From: Linum tenue
Lineage: Eukaryota > Streptophyta > Magnoliopsida > Malpighiales > Linaceae
NCBI GenBank assembly: GCA_946122785.1
Contig: CAMGYJ010000002.1
Location: 36,150,495-36,214,494 of the forward strand
Length of the DNA stretch: 64,000 bases
Direction of reading: 5' to 3'
Positions 25,183 to 37,100 of this stretch are shown here, piece by piece (the stretch's first letter is position 1; each line of letters begins with the position of its first letter). The position numbers and the translations under genes were made by a program. A model generated the notes under the pieces. It saw nothing but the letters and a program-made list of their open reading frames with translations, did not search any database and was not told the DNA's origin.

Positions 25183-25902
25183 TGTTGGGAAAATTGTTCA
25201 CGTATACTATTTTTCTTGCAACACAAGCAAACACATAAGATTAAGAAAAACATGCAAAGACACATGCAAGCGTCCTAGCCGATAGAATTCACTATCTCTC
25301 CTTAAAGAATCTTATTCCCCTCAAGTACCCAAGGTTATGGAATGATTCCTCCCAAGATAGAAAGGACGTACCTTTTCCGGCGTAGCGGTACCTCAAACCC
25401 CGGAAACCATCGAACGCAGCGAAACGGCGAGAACCGCACTTGACTCTATTTTTCCTTTGAAAAAGAATGCAGAAAAAACAGTTTTGAACTTTGGCAGAAT
25501 TTTGGTACCGGGAAAAACTGATGTAAAAAACCAGAGGGGGGTTAGGTGCTATTTATAGAAAATGAAGGGATGCATTGAAGGGAGGCAACTCTTCATATGG
25601 GTGGTTACACCCCAACCATTGCATTGGTTCGTTTAAAATATTTCAACCATTGCATTGGTTCGGCCTCATGGAAGTTGGACCGGTTTGGTTATTCCAACCG
25701 CCATATCGGTTCGGTTCGAATTGGTTCAACTCGGTTTGGTTCATTTGGTTACACAAACCAATTTAACCAATTAACCACATATTACATCAAATCGATCGAA
25801 TTCGAGGCCATGCCTTCCCACATCTTACCAACATGGTACTTCAAGAGACTCTCTTGAAACTTTCCCCTTTTATTTCCATTCACACCACTAAAAATCCCAA
25901 CA
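25183..25902 (-). repeat. 5' LTR of the Copia-like element
   Basis: 720 bp, starting (minus strand) TGTTGGGATTTTTAGTGG and ending CAATTTTCCCAACA. Confidence 0.95.
25549..25558 (-). promoter_or_regulatory. TATA box in the LTR of the Copia-like element
   Basis: CTATAAATAG on the minus strand, well inside the LTR, with transcription expected toward lower coordinates from about 25525. The same motif is in the other LTR. Confidence 0.6.
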
Positions 25903-25971
25903 GATCCTAAGACCGTGAAAATCATCCCCAGACCGTGAAACGGCCAATTTCAAAGCTGTTTCACGTCTCAC
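25903..25971 (+). repeat. 3' LTR of the Athila-like element, second piece
   Basis: Resumes with GATCCTAAGACCGTGAAAATC (parallel to 14173 onward) and ends CGTCTCAC, where the next insertion begins. Confidence 0.85.
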
Positions 25972-26848
25972 ATGTAACACCCCGACATTTAGGTTAAGTA
26001 CAACCTATAGTAAATTTGTGAACTTGGGTCAATCATCAACTACGAAAACTGAAACCCAACCCAAACCCGTGTATAATTGGACCGAGCTTTGTATCAGTAT
26101 GTACATGCTCTCATAGAAAAGGGCTAAAGAAAATGGCATACACACGTTTCCCTCATTTACCTGTATAATAATAATATTTATTATATTGATGTTAGCTAAC
26201 AGAAGTAAATGGGTATACGTTCAACAAGAGGATGATAATGATGGTGATTATAATGGCCGTAACGGTGGGGTTTTGAGGGGATGAGATTATGAGATAAAAG
26301 GCCAGCAATCTGTTGCACCGCGGAAGGGAAGGGGGCGAAGAGGGAGAGTTCCACAGCCTCCTACTTCCTTTCATTCTAGCCGCCGCACGCAATGTAGACA
26401 AGGAAAGGAAACTATATAACCGATAGGCAAATACGAGGGAGAAGACAGACGAGCCAAAGGCGAGGAGAAGATGAGCTCCCTGCCCCGGTGGAATTCGAAT
26501 CGGAGTTTGCCGATGATGGAACCAAGAGATCAGGAGGATGACTTTTCGATGATGGTAAGCGATGCCACAACAGATCGCGAGGGTTGGCAGTGGTAGAAAG
26601 AAAGATGAAGCCAATCTTGAAGGAGAGACCAATGATGGCTAGATCACATCCGAACGATGGTGATGTCGTAGCTACATCAGATGGGTGCATTGTCTAGGAA
26701 ATATGTAGACCCACAAGTAAGAACTAGGTGGCAGCTCGCTGAAGAACGAGAAGTAGCAGTTGGTATATCCTTGTAGCGCTTGCCTTCGGAAGGGTGTGCG
26801 TGCGGCATGGAGGATAAACTTAGGGTAGCGGAGACCAATTTAGCTATC

Positions 26849-26883
26849 CTGCTAACAGGCATTTTTGTTAGTAGATACTAACA
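26849..26883. repeat. Left terminal inverted repeat of the KI-MULE
   Basis: Begins CTGCTAACAGGCATTTTTG. 31 of 35 positions match the reverse complement of 38055-38089. The segment AGATACTAACA resembles the internal motif of the element. Confidence 0.8.
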
Positions 26884-27062
26884 AAGCCTGTGGCTTCTCC
26901 ACGTCGACCGGCCTAAAAATAAAAATGGGCCCGCAGGGCCCACAATTTCAAAAAACCCAAATTTTGAATACCCTAAACCCAACCCGCGATTTTGTCAAAA
27001 AAAATAAACCCAACCCGCCGGAATATTGGATCAGTCGACCATTTTCCCTCTCTCTCTAAAAA

Positions 27063-27414
27063 TTGCACGCGTCTGAGCTAGGGTTTCGCTCCTCTCCTCT
27101 CTGCCGCCGCTCCCTGTCCCTCTCCTCTCTGCCGCCGCCGCTCCCTGTCCCTCTCTCCGCCGCCGCTCCCTCTCCTTCTCTCTGCCGCACCGCCGCTCCC
27201 TGTCCCTCTCCTCGCCCCAGAACCTCCTCCTCCTCCTGCCTCCAACCCGCCGCGGCTTCTTCCTTTCTATCTCCGTGCTCCCGATCCCTCCCTCTCCCTG
27301 CCGCCAGAGGTCTCAAGCTCGCCTCGCCGACTCGTTCATTCCGATCTCTCACTCCCGCCCCGCCTCGTCGCTCCTCCATCGTCTGCGAGGCCCAGCAGGA
27401 CACCGCCACCGAAG
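27063..27414 (+). pseudogene. Possible captured exon 1 of a plastid thioredoxin m gene
   Basis: Near the left terminus, after a CT-rich repeat of CTCCCTGTCCCTCTC units (about 27102-27220), the frame reads AARGLKLASPTRSFRSL then RRSSIVCEAQQDTATEG. A Ser/Arg-rich stretch ending in a basic patch and VCEAQ...T is how plastid m-type thioredoxins end their transit peptide and start the mature protein (known from the family). The frame then runs into non-coding sequence; no thioredoxin fold or WCGPC motif follows. MULEs often capture gene pieces. It could instead be the 5' leader of the ULP1 gene with chance coding appearance, or another plastid protein. Confidence 0.4.
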
Positions 27415-27943
27415 GTCTGCCAGTTCCCGATTCCAATTTTCAATTTTCTCTTTCTCCCTCGTTGCCTCGCTTACATTGATCTAATTAGGGTTTGTGAATT
27501 CGGTGTTTATGTCTTCCCCTTGCTTGATTTTTATGTCATCGATTCATTTTTAGGTTTTGCAGATTGTTTGATTTCATCGATTCATTTTTAGGTTTTGCAT
27601 GGATTGTATTTAGGGTTTAATGGATTGTGGGTTTTGGCTGGCTCGGCTTTAATGGTTGGTTGGGGTTTGTGTGATGGATACGAGTGTTGAAATCTTTGGG
27701 TATTTTCCTGATTTGCATGGCTACGATTTTGGGTAACCCGATTTAATTTTTTCTTATTTGACTGGATCTGTGTTGCACCTGTTCTGGTCTGTGTATCTGA
27801 AGCAGGATATTTATTTTCACGAGCCTGGATATCTGTTTGGTATATCTGGATATTTTAGGTGAATTGCCTGGATATCTGTTTGGTGTATCTGGATATCAGT
27901 TTGATGAATTTGGGTATTCTAATGTACAGGGAAAACACCAGCA

Positions 27944-29069
27944 ATGCCGAGAACTAAAGAGCAAGCAGCAATGAGGCCCTTAACAGGAGGTGAAACCTCG
28001 AGGCCGAGAACTAAAGCTCAAGCAGCAATGAGGATGCTGCCCGTGTATACGGCATTCCTCTTGGCGGTGCTGAGATTGACCTTGTGAAGGCCAATAACTC
28101 TATGCTCAATGTTCTGAAGGAGGAGCTCGGCTTGGAGGGTAATCGGGAACGAAATATGAAACTTGTGCAGATGGTTAAGTTGAGTAAGTCGACTAAAGGT
28201 CGGGGTAGAGGGAGTCGGAGGCCACCTGTTGCAGCTGCAGTGAAGCAGTTCCTACTCGTGGCTCTTGGTTCGTTGCTCGTTCCAACAAGCTCCCGGATCT
28301 GTAAGTTTGACTATGCCGAGTACTTGGCGGGGAGGGTTGAGGACATTAGAACTTTTAATTGGAGTGGTCATGTCGCCCGACAGCTGAAGGTAGAGCTGAC
28401 TGTTACAAAAAAAAGAGAAGGTGAGGCTAGGGCCAGGGGAGCTGATATGCAGTGGGTTAATGGGGATATCCAATTCTTGATGGTAAGTTACAGTTTAAAG
28501 ATGTGTATATTTTTTTTAGCATATCTTTTTATTATTGGGATATCTTTTCTAACATACACTTTTTTTTGTAGCTTCATTTGATGGATTTCCTTAAGGTGAG
28601 AGGAATCGCCACAAATACAATCCCCAGCTGCAGCTATTGGTTTGAACCAAGGGTGGATAACCTATGCTCGGCTGTCCCTAAGGCGGAGTTATATGATGTG
28701 GCTCCCGTGTTGCTGTCGAGGGAAGAAGTCCGATCTCGCTTCTTTCCAGGACGTGGCAGGAGGGAGTGGGAATCAGGAACAAGCAGCTCGGCTCCTCATA
28801 CAGCTACTCCTCGGTTCTACACGACAGAATGGTGGGAGGAAACAGACTTGGAGTCCCTTGATACCGACGAGGTATGTAGATTATTGTCTTTTAAATTGGA
28901 AATCGAGTCCCTTAGTAGACACGAGTGCATGTAGTAAACTAAATTTTTTGGGATGCATGTGTAGCTTAAGGCACTTCAGTCCTTGACTGAAAAAGTGAAG
29001 GATAAGTGGGATTCATGGCGGGAAAGTGTCCGAAGGGTTGCCATTGAGCGCCAGCAAGACCAGAATTGA
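27944..29069 (+). pseudogene. Mobile-domain (N-terminal) part of the KI-MULE ULP gene, 5' end damaged
   Basis: ATG at 27944 follows an acceptor-like TACAG and encodes a short basic repeat (PRTKEQAAMR, PRTKAQAAMR), but that frame stops at about 28086. From 28015 another frame opens and from 28033 reads DAARVYGIPLGGAEIDL, the domain seen whole in the gene at 1-1401. About 100 residues normally preceding RVYG are missing, so a deletion with frame change near 28030 is likely. Exon ends: 28482 (donor GTAAGT), 28572-28871, 28965 with TGA at 29067-29069. The stop separates it from the protease exons. Either this is a truncated gene or the last exon is skipped in the working transcript. Confidence 0.6.
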
Positions 29070-29463
29070 ACTTTGCATGTTTGGACGTCATTAAGTGATT
29101 GTAATGGAGCTTTATTCATTTATATAATTGCCATGTTGGAATGGCTTTGAACCAAGGGTTGTATCGAACTTAAGTTTGTTTCATGTTGAGTTTGGATATT
29201 GGTTTGTATTTTTTTTTGGATATTATTTATGAATTGGATATTATTTTGCATTATGGATATTTATAGGAAAGCATCAGGATATTAACACTTTCACAATTGG
29301 ATAATAGTCTGGGCTTTCTGGATACCTGTAAAAAACATCAGGATATTAACACTTTCACAAGCGGATATTAATGTATTCTCGAGGATATTAGTTGTGGTTC
29401 ATTGTTGGATACTTACCTGGGCAGTCCGGATATTAACGTTTATATGCATGCATTGATTTCCAG

Positions 29464-31490
29464 CTCGACTTTGTGGGTGTTGAGCTTGACGGGCTTCGAG
29501 GCAGATTGGCAGAATTTTCTTCTATTTTGGTAGCAGCAGCAAATGCTAAAATGGAGGAGGAAGAGGAGGTAGAGGAAGAGGAAGAGGAGGATGAGGTAGT
29601 AGTCATGGAGGAGAAGGAAGAGGAGGTAGAGGAGGTAGAGGAAGAGGAGGAAGAGGAAGATGAGGTAGTAGTCAGCAGTTACAAGGTTACTATGAGGGAA
29701 AACATGTTTGGCCGTGTATACTCCAGGAAAAGGAGTAAGAAGAATGACTTGCCAGTTGTTCAGGACTTCGGTGTGCCAGCAGTTACATCAGCAGGTGATG
29801 ACGTGGTTGAAGCGGTGGAGTCGGAGTCGCGGGACATGCATTATACCGACCCGCAAACCACATTCGCTGATGTAATGCAGATTGGTTTCGAGGCCACTAC
29901 TGCGGCCGATGCCAGTATAAGGACATCTCCCACAACGGTAATATTTCCCTAACCAGTAGATACTAGTCTCAATTTTCTGGATATTTGATTCTTTTATATG
30001 GATACTAGCCTGGGCTTTATGGATATTTGTTTATTTTTTATGGATACTAGTCTGGGCTTCTAGGATATTTGTTTCTGTTTTAGTAGATACTAACCTTTGG
30101 CAATGTTTTGTAGAGCCATGTCGAAGCACTACCATCAGACGGGGAGCTGATAGCAGCATGCCAGAGGATGCTGGAGGAAGAGGACGATGATATTCTCGTA
30201 AGTGAGAGGCCACAGACTCAGGAGGAGGCAGAGTTTATGGACTCTATCACTCCAGAAGCATGGAAGGCAACTCTTAAAACTCCTGCATTCCAGAGGTCAA
30301 AACACCGCCCAATTGACTCATCAGTGTATGTTTTGGCAAAGTCTTCGTCGACGAAACTCGACGATACGGCACGGCAAGTTGTTGAGTTCATCTGGAGTAC
30401 CACAGCTAAAGACGAGTAAGTTGTTCATCTTTAATCGCCAATTCCAATCTGTCAAATTCATGGCTACTAACTAACCTGGATATTAATGTGTGTTTTACAG
30501 TCACAACATAATCGTGAAAACTCCAAAGGCCTCGCTTAGCCGTCTCCACATATTGTCATTAAAGGGTAACAGTTGGGTTCATAGCCATGTCATTTTAGTA
30601 TACGGGCTGTACCTAAATTACCAAGAAGATAAGGAGATGGTGAAGAGAATTGTCTTCCCATGGACATATGTGGTAAGTATTATCTTCACTACTTAGATCC
30701 TATTTATGTTGAAAATGTCTAATTTTATATTGTTGTCTCTTCTAAATAGCAATATGCCGTCGATGATGCCATTAAAAAAAAACCAATGGACAAGGAGAGA
30801 ATCTTGGGGTGGATTGACCTGCACAAGAATAATCCAATGCTGAAACGAGAAAACTTGGAAAGCTGTGATTATGTAAGTGCTTTCAATGTTTGGATATTTT
30901 TCTGACTTTCCTTGATACTGGTCTGGGTTTATAGGATATTTTTCTGAGCTGTTGAGCTATTAATATGGGTTGTTCGGATATTCTTCAATGATTAACTCAC
31001 TAACTGTATTGTGTTTCAGATCTTCTTTCCCATGTATCTCAAAGATCACTACCGAGTGTATGTCGCTGACATGAAGAATAGGAAGACTTTCCTACTCGAC
31101 AGCCAAAAGCCTAATGCCCGAGTTGCTAAGGCAGATCATGCACCAGTGGGGAAAGTGATCTTTGAGTATGTGACGGAGTTCCTCAAGCATCAGGGGGTGG
31201 ATTGTAAATTGCATGAGTGGGAATTCAGCATTGCTGATGTTCCTCAGCAACTCGGGAACGATGATTGTGGTGTATTTGCATGCCTCTACATGGAGCAATG
31301 GGCGGGTCACATTCCGGTGGAATGTAAAAACAGTTGGCACAAGAAGGAACATGTAGATTGTCAAAGAACACGGATTGCAGCTAACCTCCTGTTATGGGAG
31401 TATAACGGCTACAAGGATGCAATAATTCAAGAAGCAAAGGATTGGAGTATGCAGATTGAGAAAGTGAGAGGGAAAAGGAGGAGAAATTGA
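29464..31490 (+). CDS. ULP1-like SUMO-protease-type cysteine peptidase (C48) of the KI-MULE, C-terminal exons
   Basis: Five exons join in phase: 29464-29937, 30114-30415, 30501-30672, 30750-30872, 31020-31490 (514 codons including stop). The first is acidic with long Glu runs; the second is hydrophilic; the last three hold the peptidase. Catalytic elements are in place: His in LKDHYRVYVADMK, Asp in TFLLDSQ, Gln in VPQQLG and Cys in NDDCGVFACLYMEQW. Known ULP1 enzymes cut SUMO from proteins; the transposon-borne versions form a distinct family whose target is unknown. There is no ATG at the start of 29464, so the chain probably begins in the upstream exons (27944-29069), where a stop now intervenes, or at an internal Met. 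The protease domain itself looks intact. Confidence 0.72.
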
Positions 31491-31726
31491 TTTTAGATTT
31501 GTTTAGGTGTGCTGGATAGGATGGAGGATATTTTGGTAGATGTTCTTTTCTAATTAGGAATGGATGATGGTTTGTATTAGGATGGAGGATAATTTGGTAG
31601 ATGTTGGATATAATTACCAACATAAGTAATATTCTTATTTTGACAATGACTAATATCCTTATTTTGGCTGGTCGATTATCCATACAACACAGACTAATAC
31701 CTTCTTTATTTAGATTAATATCAACA

Positions 31727-32800
31727 TGATACAAACTCATCAAAAAGAAGAAGAATATCTGAAAGAGACAACAAGATATCCGGTAGAGCCAGAAGAATAT
31801 CCTAAGGACCCATAAAAATATCCTAAAGACCCAGATGCATATCGTAAGGACCCATACAAATATCCTAAAGACCCAGAGGAATATCCAAAAGACCCGGACA
31901 AATATCACAGAGAAACAAACTCAACACCATCTTGCACGGCCAGGTGCACGGCCGTGCAAGTCTGGATTGTGCCCGTGCAAGCTCTCGCACCAACCCGCAC
32001 GGCCAGGTTTGTATGTTGCACGGCCGTGCGGTAGTCTGCTCTGCCCGTGCGTGGCCTCGGCATGAGGCGCACGGCCATATGGCTCAAGTGCACGGCCGTG
32101 CGTCTCCATGGTCTGGCCGTGCGGCTCCCCAACAAGCTATTACAAAAGTCAAATACCATCTTTCTTCAAACAAACATCATCAAAAGGAAGAAGAATATCT
32201 GGAAGAGACAACAGGATATCCGGTAGAACCAGACAAATAGCATACATACCCAGACGAATATCCTAAAGACCCAGATGCATATCTTAAGGACCCATACAAA
32301 TATCCTAAAGACCCAGACGAATATCCAAAAGACCCGGACAAATATCACAGAGAAACAAACTCAACACCATTCTGGCCGTGCTCCATGAAACGCACCGTAT
32401 CCACTTAAGTCGACTCAGCCATCTTGCACGGCCAGGTGCACGGCCGTGCAAGTCTGGATTGTGCCTGTGCAAGCTCTCGCACCAACCCGCACGGCCAGGT
32501 TTGTATGTTGCACGGCCGTGCGGTAGTCTGCTCTGCCCGTGCGTGGCCTCGGCATGAGGCGCACGGCCATATGGCTCAAGTGCACGGCCGTGCGTCTCCA
32601 TGGTCTGGCCGTGCGGCTCCCCAACAAGCTATTACAAAAGTCAAATACCATCTTTCTTCAAACAAACATCATCAAAAGGAAGAAGAATATCTGAAAGAGA
32701 CAACAAGATATCCCTTAGAACCAGACAAATATCATACATACCCAGACAAATATCCTAAAGACCCAGACAAATATCACACTCAACACAATACAAAGTGATG
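31727..32800. repeat. Tandem 492-bp duplication with AATATCC minisatellite and GC-rich palindrome module
   Basis: The GC-rich blocks start at 31931 and 32423 (period 492). Each carries TGCACGGCCGTGCA, a 14-bp palindrome, and further GCACGGCC words. They are separated by runs of an approximately 24-bp unit (AATATCCTAAAGACCCAGAC). The long frames through this region (HGRA-type peptides) follow from the repeat. Confidence 0.88.
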
Positions 32801-32815
32801 ATAGGAAATACAAAT

Positions 32816-33024
32816 TCATTTCTTCACGGTCTCCTCGGTGTTATCTTCATCATCCGACTCTGAAAAACCGGCGAACATTAATTCGTCCCAATCCATGTGA
32901 AAACCACACCCGTTATCATTGTCGTACTCGTACATCCGACATCGGAAATACCTCTTCGGTGGGTTGACTCCATCAATAGCAAGTCGTTTGGCGGCTCTCC
33001 AACCATGGTAACAGAATACAACAC
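32816..33024 (-). pseudogene. Truncated duplicate of the small zinc-finger-like gene
   Basis: Nearly identical to 33332-33541 (about 516 bp away) but cut off before the start codon; sequence beyond 33024 differs. It covers roughly the last 68 codons of the gene and has no start. Confidence 0.85.
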
Positions 33025-33331
33025 AAAATAATACATTATTTACTTAGATTAATATCAACACGATACAAACTCATTTAGCCCATACAAATACCATCTTTCT
33101 TCAAACAAACATCATCAAAAGGAAGAAGAATATCTGAAAGAGACAGCAAGATATCCATTAGAACCAGACAAATATCTTCAAGACCCATACAAATATCCTT
33201 AATCTCCAGATGAATATCCTGAGGACCCATACAAATATCTTAAAGACCCAGACGAATATCCTAAATACCCAGACAAATATCACAGAGAAACAAACTCAAC
33301 ACAATACAAAGTGATAACAGGAAATACAAAT

Positions 33332-33601
33332 TCATTTCTTCACGGTCTCCTCGGTGTTATCTTCATCATCTGACTCTGAAAAACCGGCGAACATTAATTC
33401 GTCCCAATCCATGTGAAAACCACACCCGTTATCATTGTCGTACTCGTACATCCGACATCGGAAATACCTCTTCGGTGGGTTGACTCCATCAACAGCAAGT
33501 CGTTTGGCGGCTCTCCAACCATGGTAACAGAATACAACACCGTCATATTCAAACTCATCCACCAATTCCCGGCGCGCTGGTTTAGGAGTCTCTCCAGACA
33601 T
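33332..33601 (-). CDS. Small GRF-type zinc-finger-like protein of the KI-MULE (89 aa)
   Basis: ATG at 33599-33601 (MSGETPKPARRELVDEF), stop at 33332-33334. The core reads CYHGWRAAKRL, then NPPKRYFRCRMYEY, then GCGFHMDWDELMF, which follows the C..G.A....NPGRRF..C......CGFF.W.D layout of plant GRF-type zinc fingers, although the first CxC pair is reduced to one Cys. The tail is acidic and Ser-rich. It has its own AT-rich flank and lies between the ULP1 and transposase genes on the transposase strand. A start further upstream in the same frame (33706) is possible. GRF fingers bind single-stranded nucleic acid in some proteins; a role in transposition would be inference only. Confidence 0.55.
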   Translation of the reverse strand: MSGETPKPARRELVDEFEYDGVVFCYHGWRAAKRLAVDGVNPPKRYFRCRMYEYDNDNGCGFHMDWDELMFAGFSESDDEDNTEETVKK

Positions 33602-34164
33602 GGATTTTGCTTTGGAAGAGAAGTGAAGAAGAAACTGAGAGAGGAGGATAGCAGATTTGGGTTCATTTAAGTTGGCTCTTAAATAGACAAATGCAAAAAA
33701 GGTCACATGAGCACAGTAACAAAAAAGATCACATGAGTACAGTAACCAAAAAGGTCACATGTGAATAGTGAAATAAGTAATCATTGGAACAATTGTACCT
33801 GCATTGAAAATACAAATATCCAGGAAGCCCAGACTAATATCTGTAATATATCGAGTGCATATCAAGTTTGCCCAGAAAAGTATCCCTCACAAGTGGATAC
33901 TCTACATAAATAGACCACTTGTAAAGGATACTATCCTTTAATGTCATATCACAATAGACCACTCTCGAACCTCCCTACATTCTATACATAAATATCCAGG
34001 AAGCCCAGACCTATATCTGTACAAAATAGAGTGCATATCAAGTTTGCACTGACAAGTATCCTCTACAAGTGGATTAATATCCACTTCTATACAAAAACTT
34101 TTCCTGGAATCACTTGTCAATATCATATCAAAATAGACCACTCTCGAACCTCCCTACATTCTAT

Positions 34165-37100
34165 TCATAACCATTGAGCAATATTATCATCCAAATCACT
34201 AATATGGTCATCCGGTTGAGTATTGTTGTCCGGCGTGACCACTTCAGCTGATTTCATTCTCTTCTTATAGACCCGTTTCTTTCGACGGCGTTCTTTTTCA
34301 TTGATAGACTTATAACGTTCCTTACCTTGGCTCCTTGGATTACTCTTCTTCTTCAAAGTTAGCCCAGTTATCGGTACATTCCGTCCTACAATGGTAGAGA
34401 ATTTAGTAAGTGCAATGATATTAAACTCTAACAATTTACAAATGATATTAGTGTATATACTTACTGTCCTCGCTAGTAATAGTCTTTGACAATGCCTTGT
34501 TTGCCTCATTGCACAATTTCGTGATTACTCCCATCCACTTGTTGTAGTCCTTCTCATCGGCCATCGACATGTTCGTTGCTAGCTGATTCAACATTGCAGT
34601 GGTTTCTCGGTACCGCATTGCTATATCTTTACCGGCATCATTCTCACTAGAAGCTGAAGGACCAACAGAACCATCGACATCAACAACCTCTTTCTTTCTC
34701 GCCTCCAACGTCCATCGCTTGAGTATGTAATGATCTGGAACACTTCTCATACTAGCTTCCCCAAAATCTCCAAGAAGCCGCATCACCTTAATCATGTGGC
34801 GACATAACACTCCGAAAGTTCTGAACATTCTGCATTCGCATACCAATGTCCTCGTAGAAATATCGACGAGAACGACACGCTCATCACTACGCTCACCATC
34901 CTCTATCATATATGTGCGGTAGCCAATCATGCCATCATCCCTAGTATCCGAGAGCGTCTCCATTATATATTTTTCAGTTGTCAAATACTCCTTCTGTATC
35001 CGATTGAAGATGTTAGAAGTAAAGATCTTTGCCGCATGTTTTAGGATCGGGCTGTGCTCCAACATTATATAGGGAACCGATTGTTTCCCAATGTAGTCTG
35101 AATCACTCTCCTTGCGTCTTTTTTCAGCAACCAAACTACATTTAGAAAGCAAGAGAAAAGATATTAGTGCCCAGACTAATATCCACTCACAATAGTACTA
35201 ATATCAGAACAACAAAAAAAAATATATAACAAGAGCATATTAATATCCATATGACAAAGAAAAATATCCCGAACGAACAAGCTAATATCACAGAAAGGCA
35301 AAGATATATATTGCGTACGTACCTGCTAAAATGAATGAAAAACATGTCCAAATCATGCTTCGGTTTCAAGAAACGTCGCACTTGTGCATTGCACGACTCG
35401 CTGGCTTGCGTAGTCAACATCCCGCCTGTGAATTGATCTCTCAACCATAAGGAACACCATTGATGGCGAAATTTCTTCAAATATTCCAACCATGGGTGAC
35501 CGTCCGCAATTTCGCTATTAGGGAAACAATCAGCAACCATTGTGCTCCATGCCATGTCGAACTCTCTCTCACTGTCGACGTCGTAGAAAATATAAGAAAG
35601 ATGAGATTGGAACTTCTTCCAAAATTTCTTGTTTTTACGAAGATGCTTCTTGGCATTCATGAGGATGTGCCAAGTACAGAGTGCATGAAACGTTTCTGGC
35701 CACTCCTTTCTAAGGGCAGCTGCCATGGCGGCGTCCTGATCAGTAAAAATAGTGACTGGGAGCTTCTTCTTCATACACCGACTAAATGCAACAAACAACC
35801 ATTCAAAAGACGGTATGGTCTCATCATACATCAAACAAGCACCAAACACACAAGTTTGACGGTGGTGATTGAAACCCACAAACATCCCTGCACAAGACAA
35901 CTATTAATGTCAACAAATATCTGTAAAGCACAGACTAGTATCTCATTATAACAGACAAATATCCATCAAGTTAAAGAAGCATATCCTGCAATCTCAAGTT
36001 AATATCGGATCACAACAGACCACTATCGAACCACCCTACATTCTACTCCTAACCATTTCTATTCCATGGGCCTTCGGCCCATGGGCCCTCGGCGGGCAGC
36101 CCTAACTAAGGTTGCAAGCCTTATGTGTTAGGACTTGCTAGTGTGCCAACACATGTCAACAAATATCTGTAAAGCCCAGACTAGTATCCAATTAAAGACA
36201 TACAAGTATCCCAGCAGTTACAAAAGCATATCCTATCATCACATGTCAATATCGGATCACAACAGACGACTCTCGAACCACCTTACATTCTATTAATGAC
36301 AATGTATAACAAAACGAGTGTTGAAAAAACATCTTCTTCGTTAGGTAGTTCACGTACCTAGTGGACGGAAGTATTTATTGGTTCGGAAGGTGGTATCAAA
36401 GGAGATCGAATCACCAAAAAGCGCATAATCTTCACGCATCCTACTATCCGCCCAAAAGATATTAGCAACTTTCTCCTCGCAATCTACCTCTACAGCATAA
36501 AAGAAGCCAGGATGCTTTTCTTTTTGGTCCTCAAAGTAGTCAAGCAAATAAGTCGCTTCGCCACGAGCCATATTCCTTTGCCTTTTACTGTTCAAGTGGT
36601 TCTTCTGATCCGATTTGGAAAATCTCAGATTTTGATAGCCACCAGCACAGTCAGCCAATAATTGATACGATGCACTAAGACTCATCCCGGCATCGCGATT
36701 AGCTTCGGCCATCTTTTTCTGAGCATCACTCATGCACTTGTTGGACTTGTGCAAGTGCATATGCTCGGTAGAGTGCAAATCATGACTGTGGCCTTCTACG
36801 AATTCATACACCACAAATCCGTCCCTGGTAGCATCCCATCGAAAACGAACACGAGCAGGACATCCATCCCTAACTCGAGACCTCTTTCTTTTAGGGCGCC
36901 TTCTCTCCACAACTTTGTCTTCTGGCTGTCTTTGTTCGTCCACATTGACATTTACTTCGCTAGTGCTTGTCCAACCTTCCTTATTACAAAAGTAATAAAG
37001 ATAAAAATAATTTTTCTCCACCACTCCATTAGAATTCTTCCTTTCTTTTAGGTGTTCTCCATCTATCCGAACACCAAACCCTTTTTTGTGAGCATAGCGT

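Larger units (their letters stand above)
18944..25902 (-). mobile_element. Copia-like non-autonomous LTR retrotransposon (LARD type), nested
   Basis: Two 720-bp LTRs (18944-19663 and 25183-25902), both TGTTGGG...CCCAACA, differing at five positions by eye, so the insertion is recent. Target duplication GATCC at 18939-18943 and 25903-25907. GTGGGGGAT next to the left LTR, read on the minus strand, is a polypurine tract; a TATA box in the LTR has the same direction. The element therefore runs on the minus strand with its 5' LTR at 25183-25902. The 5.5-kb interior has no gag or pol frame, one short acidic frame, two tandem duplications, a hairpin array and a hAT MITE. No primer site beginning TGG follows the 5' LTR. 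Copia assignment rests on LTR ends and polypurine context and is tentative. Confidence 0.85.

Noticed and set aside
31905..32651. HGRA-type repeated peptides on both strands
   Set aside because: They come from translating the GCACGGCC palindrome module; both strands give similar text and no start or splice context supports a gene.
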